A stretch of DNA of 64,000 nt from Nomia melanderi (taxonomy: Eukaryota; Arthropoda; Insecta; Hymenoptera; Halictidae). Numbering within the stretch: position 1 is the first letter of the stretch; the number at the start of each line of letters is the position of its first letter. Location of the stretch: positions 1 to 64,000 of the forward strand of contig NW_027475134.1 in NCBI RefSeq assembly GCF_051020985.1, given 5' to 3'. Below, in pieces: positions 1 to 12,115 of this stretch. The notes beneath the pieces were generated by a model. It did no database searches, was not told where the DNA came from, and saw nothing but the letters and a program-made list of their open reading frames with translations. The position numbers and the translations under genes are program-made.

Positions 1-635
1 TATATAATTTTATATAGTTTTATATAGTTTTATATAGTTTCATATTGTTCTATTAGTTTTGTATAGTTTTATATAGTTTTATACCGTTTTATATACTTTC
101 ATATACTTTTATATAGTGTTATATAGTTTTATGTAGTTTCATACAGTTTTAAATACTTCTATATAGTTCTATATAATCTTATATAGTTTTATATTGTTTT
201 CTATAGTTTCATATAGTTTTACATAGTATTATATAGTATTATATAGTTTTATATAGTTTTCTATAGTTTTATATAATTTTATATAGTTCTATATAGTTTT
301 ATATAGTTTTATACAGTATTATATAGTTTTATATAGTTTTATATAGTTTTATATAGTTTTATATAGGTTTATATAGCTTTATATGGTTCTATATAGTTTT
401 GTATGGTTTTATATAGTTTTATATAGTTTTATATTGTATTAAATAGTTTTATACAGTTTTATTAGTTGTATACAGTTTCCTGTAGTTTTATTAGGTTTAT
501 ATAGTTTTATATCGTTTTATATACTTTTACATATTTTTATATAGTTGTATATAGTTTCATATAGTTTTATGTAGTTTTATATAGTTTAATATAGTGTTAT
601 ATAGTTTTATATAGTGTTATATAGTTTTATATAGC

Positions 636-1200
636 TTTATATTGTTCTATATAGTTTTATATGGTTTTATATAGTTTTATATAGTTTGATATGGTTTTAT
701 ATAGTTTTTTACACTTTTATATAGTTTTATACGGTTTCATATGTTTTATATAGTTTTATACAGTTTTATATGGTATTAGATAGTTTTACATACTTCTATA
801 TAGTTTCTTATAGTTTTATTGGTTTTATATAGTTTTATATAGTTTTATGTAGTTTTATAGAGTGTTATATAGTTTTATATAGTTTTATTAGTTTTATATA
901 GTTTCATATAGTTTTATATAGTTTTATATAGTTTTATATAGTTTTATATAGTTTTGTATAGTTTTATATAGTTTTACATAGTTTGACATAGTTTTATATA
1001 GTTTTATACAGTTATATAGTTTTATATAGTTTTGTATTGTTCTATATAGTTTTATATGGTTTTATATAGTTTTATATAGTTTGATATGGTTTTATATAGT
1101 ATTATATACTTTTATATATTTTTATATAGTTTTATATGCCATTAGATAGTTTAACATAGTTCCATATAGTTTCTTATAGTTTTATTGGTTTTATATAGTT
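636..1200. repeat. Second-order duplication inside the AT array
   Basis: A run of variant units starting ATTGTTCTATATAG at about 641 recurs at about 1036 with the same order of variants (TATATGGTTT, then two standard units, then a TTTGATATGG unit). A second shared run, starting ATTAGATAGTTT at 775 and containing TTCTTATAGTTTTATTGG, recurs at 1141. Offsets are about 395 and 366 bp, so a block of roughly 200 bp or more was duplicated and then gained or lost a few units. Boundaries are approximate because the background is itself repetitive. Confidence 0.7.
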
Positions 1201-1928
1201 TTATATAGTTTTATATAGTTTTATATAGTTTCATATAGTTTTATATAGTTTTATATAGTTTTATATAGTTTTATACAGTTTTAAATAGTTTTATATAGTT
1301 TTGTATCGTTTTACTAGTTTTGTATAGTTTTATATAGTTTTATATAGTTTTACATAGTTTTATATAGTTTTATATAGTTTTATATAGTTTTATATAGTTT
1401 TATATAGTTATATATAGTATTATATAGTTTTATATAGTTTTATATAGTTTTATAGAAATCTATATTGTTTTATATAGTTTTTATATAGCTTTATATAGTT
1501 CTATATAGTTTTATATAGTTTTATATACTTTTATACAGTTTTATATAGTTTTATATAGTTTTATGTAGTTTTATATAGTTCTATATAATTTTATATAGTT
1601 GTATATAATTTATATAGTTTATATAGTTTGATATAGTTTTATATAGTTTCATATCGTTTCATTAGTTTTATATAGTTCGATATAGTTTTATATAGTTTTA
1701 TATAGTTTTACACAGTTTTAAATAGTTTTATATAGTTTTATATAGTTTTATATAGTTTTATATAGTTTTATATAGTTTTATATAGTTTTATATAGTTTTA
1801 TATAGTTTTATATAGTTTTATACAGATTTAAATAGTTTTATACAGTTCTACATAATTTTATATAATTTTATATAGTTTTATATAGTTATATATAGTTTTA
1901 TATAGTTTTATATAGTTTTATACAGTTT

Positions 1929-2090
1929 TGTCAGATTTATATAATTTTATAATCTTTTACATAGTATTATATTGTATAATATTGTGTGATATAGTTTTAT
2001 ATAGTTTTATATAGTTTTGTCAGATTTATATAATTTTATAATCTTTCATATAGTATTATATTGTATAATATTGTGTGACATAGTTTTATA
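1929..2090. repeat. 89-bp local duplication within the AT array
   Basis: A distinctive non-canonical stretch containing TCAGATTTATATAATTTTAT followed by ATAATCTTT and ATTGTATAATATTGTGTGA starts at 1930 and again at 2019-2020, an offset of 89 bp. The two copies differ at only a few bases. The shared unusual string distinguishes a real duplication from the general 10-bp periodicity. Confidence 0.85.
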
Positions 2091-2508
2091 TAGCTTTACA
2101 TAGTGTTATATAGTTCTTTATAGTTTTATATAGTTTTGTCAGTTTTATATCGTTTTATATAGTTTCATATAGTTTTACATAGTTTTATATAGTTTTGTGT
2201 AATTTTATGTAGTTATATATAGTTTTATATAGTTTTACATAGTTTTATCGAGTTTTATTAGTTTTATACTGTTTCGTATAGACTTATATACTTTTATATA
2301 GATTTATATTGTTTTATATAGTTTTGTGTAGTTTTATATACTTGTAAATAGTTTTATATAGTTTTACATAATTTTATATTGTTTTATATAGTTTTATATA
2401 GTTTGATATAGTTTGATATAGTTTTACACAGTTTTATTTAGTCCTTTTAGTTTTGTATAGATGTATTACATTTGTATATAATTTTAGTTTTATATAATTT
2501 TATATAGT

Positions 2509-2700
2509 AAGAAAGCCCTGGCGCATAAGTGAGTTTTGCAGGTAAGATATCGGACCATCAGCGGCAGAGAAAATCTCAGTTACACGGTACCGCACGCTCA
2601 GGTTTTGTCAAAAATCGAGCATGTAACTGCTGATATCTCGGGAGTTATAAGAAATAGTAAGATAAATCAAGCTGCATTTTCTGTTGGAGGACCTGGCGCA
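2509..2700. repeat. Degenerate edge monomer(s) at the AT/satellite junction
   Basis: The satellite starts mid-monomer, within the GGCCCTGGCGCATGAA landmark (here GCCCTGGCGCATAAGTGA). The first full interval keeps recognisable anchors (GATATCGGACCATCAG, AAAATCGAGCATG, TGATATCTCGGGAG) but differs from consensus at many more positions than any internal monomer. Its middle block resembles type B. The next monomers (2700-3400) are intermediate. Decay of edge monomers that escape homogenisation is typical of satellite arrays, so this is probably the true edge of the array rather than an assembly join. Confidence 0.85.
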
Positions 2701-3270
2701 TGAATGTGTGCAGCAGGAACGACCTCAGACCACCAGCTGCCGACAAAACCACCCACTCATGGGGCCGGACACTGAGGGTCAGGGAAGAATCCAGCATATA
2801 TCTGGTGATATCTCGGGTGCCATTAGAGAAAGCGCGATCACTCAAAGTGCATTGTCTGCAGGAGGCCCTGGCGCATGAACCTGTGCTGCAGAAACGGCCT
2901 CGGACCACCAGGGGCCGAGAAAATTACAGATTTTCGGTATCCGTCACCCAGGGTCCTGTAAAAATCCTGCATATATCTGGTGGTATCTCGGGTGCTATTA
3001 GAGATAGCGCAATAAATTAACGTGCACTGCCAGCAGGAGGCCCTGACGCATGAATCTGTACAGCGGCAACGACCTCGGACTACCAGGGGCCGAGAAAATT
3101 ACAGACTCTCGGTATACGTCACCCAAGGTCATGTAACAATCCAGCATGTATCTGGTGATATCTCGGGTGCTATTAGAGATACCGCAATAAATCAAAGTGC
3201 ATTGTCCGTAGGAGGCCCTTGCGCATGAATCTGTGCAGCAGGAACGATCTCGGACCACCAGGGGCCGAGA

Positions 3271-3330
3271 AAACCACCGACACATGAGGCCGGACACACA
3301 AGGTCATGTAAAAATTCAGGATGTATCTGA
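3271..3330. repeat. A/B hybrid monomer block 1
   Basis: The left half of the central block is type A (CCACCGACACATGAGGCCGG). It switches at GGACACACAAGGTCATG to type B (GTAAAAATTCAGGATGTATC). The breakpoint lies within about 8 bp. This is what a conversion tract or crossover between the two families would leave. Confidence 0.8.
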
Positions 3331-3845
3331 TGATATCTCGGGTGCTATTAGAGATAGCGCAATAAACCAAAGTGAATTATCTGCAGGAGGCCCTGGCGCG
3401 TGAATCTGTGCAGCGGGAACGGCCTCGGACCACCAGGGGCCGAGAAAACCACCGACTCATGGGGCCGGACTATTAGGGCCAGGGAAAAATCCGATATATA
3501 TCTGGTGATATCTCGGGTGCTGTTAGAGATAGCGCAATAATCCAAAGTGCATTGCCCGTAGGAGGCCCTGGCGCATGAATCTGTGCAGCGGGAACGACCT
3601 CGGACCACCAGGGGCCGAGATAATTACAGATTTTCGGTATCCTTCACCGAAGGTCGTGTAAAAATCCAGCATATATCTGGTGATATCTCGGGTGCTGTTA
3701 GAGATAGCGCAATAAATCAAAGTGCATTGTCTGTAGGAGGCCCTGGCCCATGAATATGTGCAGCGGGATCAACTTCGGGCCCCCAGGAGCCGAGAAAACC
3801 ACCGACTCATGGGGCCGGACACAGTTGGTTAGGGAAAAATCCAAT

Positions 3846-5272
3846 ATATATCTGGTGATATCTCGGGTGCTATTACAGATAGCGCGATAAATCAACGTGC
3901 ATTGTCTGCAGGAGGCCCTGGCGCATGAATCTATGCAGCAGGAAGTACCTCGGACCACCAGTGGCAGGGAAAATTACAGATTTTCGTTATTCGTCACCCC
4001 ATGTCATGTAAAAACCCAGCATATATCTGGTGACATCTCGGGTGCCAATTGACATAGCGCTATAAATCAAAGTGCATTGTCTGCAGGAGGCCCTTGCGCA
4101 TGAATCGGTGCAGCGGGAGCGACCTCGGACCACCAGGAGCCGAGAAAACCATGGCTCATGGGGCCGGTCACCCTGGGACTGGGAAAAATCCAATATATAT
4201 CTGGTGATATCTCGGGTTCTATTAGAGACAGCGCTATAAATCAATGTGCATTGCCTGTAGGAGGCTCTGGCGCATGAATCTGTGCAGCAGGAACGACCGC
4301 GGACCACCAGGGGCCGGGAAAATTACAGATTTTCGGTATCCGTCACCAAAGGTCATGTAAAAATCCAGCGTATATCTGGTGATATCTCGGTTGCTATTAG
4401 AGATAGAGCGATAAATCAAAGTGCATTTTCTGCAGGAGCCCCTGGCGCATGAATCGGTGCAGCGGGAGCGACCTCGGACCACCAGGAGCCGAGAAAACCA
4501 TGGCTCATGGGGCCGGTCACCCTGGGACTGGGAAAAATCCAATATATATCTGGTGATATCTCGGGTTCTATTAGAGACAGCGCTATAAATCAATGTGCAT
4601 TGCCTGTAGGATGCCCTGGCGCATGAATCTGTGCTGCGGGAACGACCTCGGACCACCAGGAGCCGAGAAAACCACCGACTCATGGGGCCGGACACACTGG
4701 GTCAGGGAAAAATCCAATATATATCTGGTGATATCTCGGGTTCTATTAGAGACAGCGCTATAAATCAAAGTGCATTTTCTGCAGGAGCCCCTGGCGCATG
4801 AATCGGTGCAGCGGGAGCGATCTCGGACCACCAGGAGCCGAGAAAACCATGGCTAATAGGGCCGGTCACCCTGGGACTGGGAAAAATCCAATATATATCT
4901 GGTGATATCTCGGGTGCTATTACAGATAGCGCAATAAATCAAAGTGAATTATCTGCAGGCGGCCTTGGCGCATGAATATGTGCAGCGGGAACAGCCTCGG
5001 ACCACCAGGGGCCGAGAAAACCACCGTCTCATGGGGCCGGACTGCCAGGGTCAGGGAAAAATCCAATATATATCTGGTGATATGTCGGGTGATATTAGAG
5101 ATAGCGCAATAAATCAAAGTGCATTGTCTGTAGGAGGCCCTGGCGTATGAATCTGTGCAGCGGGAACGACCTGGGAACACCAGGGGCCGAGAAAACCACC
5201 GACACATGTGGCCGGACACTCGGCGTCAGGGGAAAATCCAATATATATCTGGTGATATCTCGGGTGCTATTA
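3846..5272. repeat. Segmental duplication D1, copy 1 (1427 bp)
   Basis: Matches 5942-7368 at an offset of 2096 bp (12 monomers less 4 bp) with about five substitutions seen. Examples are CAGCGCT versus CAGCCCT near 4235/6331 and CTGGGAACACC versus CTGGGACCACC near 5170/7266. Identity starts at the ATATATCTGG tail and ends at TTAGAG/TTACAG. It includes an internal near-repeat of the GGTCACCCTGGGACTGGG variant monomer. Confidence 0.93.
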
Positions 5273-5941
5273 GAGATAGCGGAATAAACTAAAGTGAATT
5301 ATCTATAGGAGGCCCTGGCGCATGAGTCTGTGCAGCGGGAACGACCTCGGACCACCAGGGGCCGAGAAAACCACCGTCTCATGGGGCCGGACACTCAGGG
5401 TGAGGGGAAGATCCAATATATATCTGGAGATATCTCGGGTGCTATTAGAGATAGCGCGATAAACCAACGTGCATTGCCTGTAGGAGGCCCTGGAGCTTGA
5501 ATCTGTGTAAAGGGAACGACCTCGGACCACCAGGGGCCGTGAAAACCACCGATACATGGGGCCGGAGTGTCAGGGTCAGGGAAAAATCCAATATATATCT
5601 GGTGATATCACGGGTGCTATTAGAGATAGCGCAATAACAAAAATTAATTATCTGCAGGAGGCCCTGGCGCATGATTCTGTGCAGCGGGAACTACCTCGGA
5701 CCACCAGGGGCCGAGAAAACCACCGACACATGGGACCGGACACTCAGGGTCAGGGAAAAATCCAATATATATCTAGTGATATCTCGGGTGCTATTAGAGA
5801 TAGCGCAATAAACAAAAATGAATTATCTGCAGGAGGCCCTGGCGCATGAATCTGTGCAGCTGGAACGACCTCGGACCACCAGGGGCCGGGAAAATTACAG
5901 ATTTTCGGTATCCGTCACCCAAGCTCATGTAAAAATACAGC

Positions 5942-7368
5942 ATATATCTGGTGATATCTCGGGTGCTATTACAGATAGCGCGATAAATCAACGTGCATTG
6001 TCTGCAGGAGGCCCTGGCGCATGAATCTATGCAGCAGGAAGTACCTCGGACCACCAGTGGCAGGGAAAATTACAGATTTTCGTTATTCGTCACCCCAGGT
6101 CATGTAAAAACCCAGCATATATCTGGTGACATCTCGGGTGCCAATTGACATAGCGCTATAAATCAAAGTGCATTGTCTGCAGGAGGCCCTTGCGCATGAA
6201 TCGGTGCAGCGGGAGCGACCTCGGACCACCAGGAGCCGAGAAAACCATGGCTCATGGGGCCGGTCACCCTGGGACTGGGAAAAATCCAATATATATCTGG
6301 TGATATCTCGGGTTCTATTAGAGACAGCCCTATAAATCAATGTGCATTGCCTGTAGGAGGCTCTGGCGCATGAATCTGTGCAGCAGGAACGACCGCGGAC
6401 CACCAGGGTCCGGGAAAATTACAGATTTTCGGTATCCGTCACCAAAGGTCATGTAAAAATCCAGCGTATATCTGGTGATATCTCGGTTGCTATTAGAGAT
6501 AGAGCGATAAATCAAAGTGCATTTTCTGCAGGAGCCCCTGGCGCATGAATCGGTGCAGCGGGAGCGACCTCGGACCACCAGGAGCCGAGAAAACCATGGC
6601 TCATGGGGCCGGTCACCCTGGGACTGGGAAAAATCCAATATATATCTGGTGATATCTCGGGTTCTATTAGAGACAGCGCTATAAATCAATGTGCATTGCC
6701 TGTAGGATGCCCTGGCGCATGAATCTGTGCTGCGGGAACGACCTCGGACCACCAGGAGCCGAGAAAACCACCGACTCATGGGGCCGGACACACTGGGTCA
6801 GGGAAAAATCCAATATATATCTGGTGATATCTCGGGTTCTATTAGAGACAGCGCTATAAATCAAAGTGCATTTTCTGCAGGAGCCCCTGGCGCATGAATC
6901 GGTGCAGCGGGAGCGATCTCGGACCACCGGGAGCCGAGAAAACCATGGCTAATAGGGCCGGTCACCCTGGGACTGGGAAAAATCCAATATATATCTGGTG
7001 ATATCTCGGGTGCTATTACAGATAGCGCAATAAATCAAAGTGAATTATCTGCAGGCGGCCTTGGCGCATGAATATGTGCAGCGGGAACAGCCTCGGACCA
7101 CCAGGGGCCGAGAAAACCACCGTCTCATGGGGCCGGACTGCCAGGGTCAGGGAAAAATCCAATATATATCTGGTGATATGTCGGGTGATATTAGAGATAG
7201 CGCAATAAATCAAAGTGCATTGTCTGTAGGAGGCCCTGGCGTATGAATCTGTGCAGCGGGAACGACCTGGGACCACCAGGGGCCGAGAAAACCACCGACA
7301 CATGTGGCCGGACACTCGGCGTCAGGGGAAAATCCAATATATATCTGGTGATATCTCGGGTGCTATTA
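5942..7368. repeat. Segmental duplication D1, copy 2
   Basis: Partner of 3846-5272. About 570 bp (5273-5941) separates the copies, so this is a tandem duplication of a unit of about 2.1 kb whose left remainder has diverged. Its right half (6691-7397) was copied a third time to 12116-12822. Confidence 0.93.
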
Positions 7369-7668
7369 CAGATAGCGCAATAAATCAAAGTGCATTGTCT
7401 GTAGTAGGCCCTGTCGCATGAATCTGTGCAGCGGGAACAACCTCGGACCACCAGGGGCCGAGAAAACCACCGTCTCATGGGGCCGGACACTCAGGGTCAG
7501 GTGAAAATCCAATATATATCTGGTAATATCTCGGGTGCTATTAGAGATAGCGCTCTAAACCAAAGAGAATTATCTGCAGGGGGCCCTCGCGCATGAATCT
7601 GTGCAGCGGAAACGACCTCGGACCACCAGGTGCCGTGAAAACCACCGACACATGGGGCCGGACTGTCA

Positions 7669-9840
7669 GGGTCAGGGAAAAATCCAATATATATCTGGTG
7701 ATATCTCGGGTGCTATTAGAGATAGTGCAATAAATCAAAGTGCATTGTCCGTATGAGGCCCCTGCGCATGCTTCTGAGCAGGAGGAAAGACCTCGGACCA
7801 CCAGGGGCCGAGAAAACCACCGACACATGGGGCCGCACACTCAGGGTAAGGGAAAAATCCAATTTACATCTGTTGATATCTCGACTGCTATTAGAGATAG
7901 CGCGATAAATCAAAGTGCATTGTCTGCAGGAGGAACTGGCGCATGAATCTGTGCAGCGCGAACGTCCTCGGACCACCAGGGTCCGAGAAAATTACCGATT
8001 TTCGGCATCCGTCACCCAAGGTCATGAAAAAATCCAGCATGTATCTGGTGATATCTCGGGTACTATTAGATATAACGCATTAATCAAAGTGGATTGTGTG
8101 CAGGAAGCGCTGGCGCATGAATCTGTGCAGCAGGAACGACCTCGGACCACCAGGGGCCGAGAAAATTACAGATTTTCGGTATCCGTCACTCAAGGTCATG
8201 TTAAAATCCAGCATATATCTGGTGATATCTTGGGTGCTATTAGAGATAGCGCAATAAACCAAATTGGCTTGCCTGCAGGAGGCCCTGGCGCATGAATCTG
8301 TGAAGCGGGAACGACCTCGGACCACCAGGAGCCGAGAAAACCACCGACTCGTGGGGCCGGACACACTGGGTCAGGGAAAAATCCATTATATATCTGGTGA
8401 TATCTCGGGTGCTATTAGAAATAGCGCAATAAACCAAAGTGGCTTGCCTGCAGGCGGCCCTGGCGCATGAATCTGCGCAGCGGGAACGACCTCGGACCAC
8501 CAGGAGCCGAGAAAACCACCGACTCATGGGGCCGGACACTCCGGGTCTGGGAAAAATCCAATATATATCTGGTGATATCTCGACTGCTATTAGAGATAGC
8601 GCGATAAATCAAAGTCCATTGTCTGCAGGAGGACCTGGCGCATGAATCTGTGCAGCGCGAACGTCCTCGGACCACCAGGGGCCGAGAAAATTACAGATTT
8701 TCGGCATCCGTCACCCAAGGTCATGAAAAAATCCAGCATGTATCTGGTGATATCTCGGGTACTATTACATATAGCGCAATAATTCAAAGTGCTTTGTCCG
8801 TATGAGGCCCTTGCGCAAGAATCTGAGCAGCAGGAAAGACCTCGGACCACCAGAAGCCGCGAAAACCACCGACACATGGGACCGGACACTCAGGGTCAGG
8901 GAAAAATCCAATATATATCTGGTGATATCTCGGGGGCTATTACAGATAGCGCAATAAATCAAAGTGCATTGTCTGTAGGATTCCCTGTCGCATGAATGTG
9001 TATAGCGGGAACGACCTTGGACCACCACGGACCGAGAAAACCACCGTCTCATGGGGACGGACACTCAGGGTCAGGGAAAAATCCAATATATATCTGGTGA
9101 TATCTCGGGTGCTATTACAGATAGCACAATAAATCAAAGTGCATTGTCTGTAGGAGGCCCTGGCGCATGAATCTGGGCAGCGGGAACGACCTCGGACCAC
9201 CAGGGGCCGAGAAAACCACAGTCTCATGGCGCCGGACACTCAGGGTCAGGGAAAAATCCAATATATATCTGGTGATGTCTCGGGTTCTATTAGAGATAGC
9301 GCAATAAACCAAAGTGAATTATCTGCAGGAGGCCCTGGCGCATGAATCTGTGCAGCGGGAACGACATCGGACAACCAGGGGCCGAGAAAACCACCGTCTC
9401 ATGGGGCCGGACACTCAGGGTCTGGGGAAAATCCAATATATATCTGGTGATATCTCGCGTGCTATTAGAGATAGCGCAATAAACCAAAGTGAATTATCTG
9501 CAGGAGGCCCTGGCGCATGAATCTGTGCAGCGGGAACGACCTTGGACCACCACGGGCCGAGAAAACCACCGTCTCATGGGGCTGGACACTAAGGGTCAGG
9601 GAAAAATCCAATATATATCTGGTGATATCTCGGGTGCTATTAGAGATTGCGCAATAAATCAAAGTGCATTGTCTGCAGGAGGCCCTAGCGCATGAATCTG
9701 TGCAGCGGGAACAACCACGGACCACCAGGGGCCGAGAAAACCACCGCCTCATGGGGTCGGACACTCAGGGTCAGGGAAAAATCCAATATATATCTGGTGA
9801 TATGTCGGGTGCTATTACAGATAGCGCAATAAATCAAAGT
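7669..9840. repeat. Segmental duplication D4, copy 1 (2172 bp)
   Basis: Matches 14668-16839 at an offset of 6999 bp. Only two substitutions were seen: T/C at 8231/15230 and G/T at 8935/15934. This is about 99.9% identity over twelve monomers, while neighbouring monomers differ from one another at several percent or more. It is among the most recent events in the window. Confidence 0.95.
7992..8741. repeat. Type B monomers, second cluster
   Basis: B blocks begin at about 7992, 8166 and 8691. Those at 7992 and 8691 read TTTTCGGCATCCG and have AAGGTCATGAAAAAATCC in place of the usual GTAAAAATCC. The cluster is copied with its surroundings to 14991, 15165 and 15690. One monomer here (8064-8090) lacks a single base between TATTAGATATAACGC and the following landmark. 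Confidence 0.9.
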
Positions 9841-9915
9841 GAATTATCTGCAGGAGGCCCTGGCGCATGAATCTGTGCAGCGGGAACGACATCGGACAAC
9901 CAGGGGCCGAGAAAA

Positions 9916-11366
9916 TTATAGATTTTCGGTATCCGTCACACAAAGTCATGTAAAAATCAAGCATATATATGGTGCTTTCTCGGCTGCTATTACAGATAGC
10001 GCCATAAACCAAAGTGAATTGTCTGCAGGGGGCCCTGGCGCATGAATCTGTGCAGCGGGATCGACCTCGGACCACGAGGGACCGAGAAAACCATCGACAC
10101 ATGGGGCCGGCCTGTCAGGGTCAAGGAAAAATCCAATATATATCTGGTGATATCTCGGGTGCTATTACAGATAGCGCAATAAATCAAAGTTCATTGTCTG
10201 TAGGAGGCCCTGGCGCATGAATCTGTGCAGCGGGAACAACCACGGACCACCAGGGGCCGAGAAAACCACCGCCTCATGGGGTCGGACACTCAGGGTCAGG
10301 GAAAAATCCAATATATATCTGGTGATATCTCGGGTGCTATTACAGATAGCGCAATAAATCAAAGTGAATTATCTGCAGGAGGCCCTGTCGCATGAATCTG
10401 TGCAGCGGGAACGACATCGGACAACCAGGGGCCGAGAAAATTATAGATTTTCGGTATCCGTCACACAAAGTCATGTAAAAATCAAGCATATATATGGTGC
10501 TTTCTCGGGTGCTATTACAGATAGCGCCATAAACCAAAGTGAATTGTCTGCAGGGGGCCCTGGCGCATGAATCTGTGCAGCGGGATCGACCTCGGACCAC
10601 GAGGGACCGAGAAATCCATCGACACATGGGGCCGGCCTGTCAGGGTCAAGGAAAAATCCAATATATATCTGGTGATATCTCGGGTGCTATTACAGATAGC
10701 GCAATAAATCAAAGTACATTGTCTGTAGGAGGCCCTGGCGCATGAATCTGTTCAGCGGGATCGACCTCGGACCACGAGGGACCGAGAAAACCATCGACAC
10801 ATGGGGCCGAACTGTCAGGGTCAAGGAAAAATCCAATATATATCTGGTGATATCTCGGGTGCTATTATAGATAGCGCAATAGACCAAAGTGAATTGTCTG
10901 CAGGAGGCCCTGGCGCATGAATGTGTGCAGCGGGAACGACCTCGGACCACCAGGGGCCGGGAAAACCACCGTCTCATGGGGCCGGACACTCAGGGTCAGG
11001 GAAAAATCCCATATATATCTGGTGATATCTCGGGTGCTATTACAGATAGCGCAATAAATCAAAGTGAATTATCTGCAGGAGGCCCTGGCACATGAATCTG
11101 TGCAGCGGGAACGACCTCGGACAACCAGGGGCCAAGAAAACCACCGTCTCATGGGGCCGGACACTCAGGGTCTGGGGAAAATCCAATATATATCTGGTGA
11201 TGTCTCGGGTGCTATTAGAGATAGCGCAATAAACGAAAGCGAATTATCTGCAGGAGGCCCTGGCGCATGAATCTGTGCAGCAGGAACGACATCGGACAAC
11301 CAGGGGCCGAGAAAATGATAGATTTTCGGTATCCGTCACACAAAGTCATGTAAAAATCAAGCATAT
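9916..11366. repeat. Type B2 subfamily monomers
   Basis: Three monomers (blocks at about 9916, 10441 and 11316) carry a sub-variant: TATAGATTTTCGG, ACACAAAGTCATG, AATCAAGCATATATATGG, then GCTTTCTCGG in place of GATATCTCGG. The last change removes the EcoRV site present in almost every other monomer. The first two are in near-identical contexts 525 bp apart. Related B2 copies lie at 48036, 53810, 54683 and 55212. Confidence 0.9.
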
Positions 11367-12115
11367 ATATGGTGCTTTCTCGGGTGCTATTACAGATAGC
11401 GCCATAAACCAAAGTGAATTGTCCGCAGGGGGCCCTGGCGCATGAATCTGTGCAGCGGGAACGACCTCGGAGCACCAGGGGCCGCGAAAATCACCGTCTC
11501 ATGGGGTCGGACACTCAGGGTCAGGGAAAAATCCAAAATATATATCTGGTGATATCACGGGTGCTATTATAGATAGCGCAATAAATCAAAGTGCATTGTC
11601 TGCAGGAGGCCCTGGCGCATGAATCTGTGCAGCGGGAACGACCTTGGACCACCACGGGCCGAGAAAACCACCGTCTCATGGGGTCGGACACTCAGGGTCG
11701 GGGCAAAATCCAATATATATCTGGTGATATCTCGGGTGCTATTAGAGATAGCGCAATAAATCAAAGTCCATTGTCTGCAGGAGGCCCTAGCGCATGAATC
11801 AGTGCAGCGGGATCCACCTCGGACCACCAGGGGTCGAGAAAACCACCGAAACATTGGGCCGGCCACTCAGGGTCAGGGAAAAATCCAATATAAATCTGGT
11901 GATATCTCGGGTGCTATTACAGATAGCGCAATAAATCAATGTGCATTGTCTGCGGGAGGCCCTGGCGCATGCGTCTGTGCAGCGGGAACGACCTCGGACC
12001 ACCAGGGACCGAGAAAACCCCCGTCTCATGCGGCCGGACACTCAGGGTCAGGGGAAAATCCAATATATATCTGGTGATATCTCGGGTGCTATTAGAGATA
12101 GCGCTATAAACCAAA

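Larger units (their letters stand above)
1..2508. repeat. AT-rich minisatellite, 10-bp unit near TATATAGTTT
   Basis: About 250 imperfect head-to-tail copies of a 10-bp unit (TATATAGTTT) fill this stretch. Variants are mostly single substitutions (CATATAGTTT, TATACAGTTT, TATATGGTTT, TATATAGTGT) and occasional 1-5 bp indels that shift the register. It begins before the window. GC content is very low and one strand is T-rich with short TATATA self-complementary tracts. No open frame or other element is visible in it. It ends abruptly at the 175-bp satellite. Arrays of this kind can form cruciforms or unwind easily; that is general knowledge about AT-rich minisatellites, not shown here. Confidence 0.97.
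2924..6470. repeat. Type B monomer cluster, left end of array
   Basis: Type B central blocks (TTACAGATTTTCGGTATCC, then CAAGGTCATGTAAAAATCC and AGCATATAT) start at about 2924, 3099, 3624, 3974, 4323, 5895, 6070 and 6419, interspersed with type A. The copy at 3099 has ACTCTCGGTATACG. The copies at 3974 and 6070 have TTCGTTATTCG, and those at 5942 onward are duplicates of the 3846 block. The B block replaces the A block without changing monomer length, and the flanks on both sides match type A closely. Confidence 0.9.

Noticed and set aside
1..2508. Telomeric repeat or a cluster of promoters in the TATATA-rich region
   Set aside because: The 10-bp unit does not match known telomere repeats, and TATA strings occur in every unit with no gene downstream, so they carry no information as promoters.
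4234..4695. The longer minus-strand frames (153 codons, repeated at 6330-6791; 159 codons at 36342-36821)
   Set aside because: They are chance extensions where substitutions or small indels remove stops across two to three monomers. The 4234 and 6330 copies are the same duplicated DNA.
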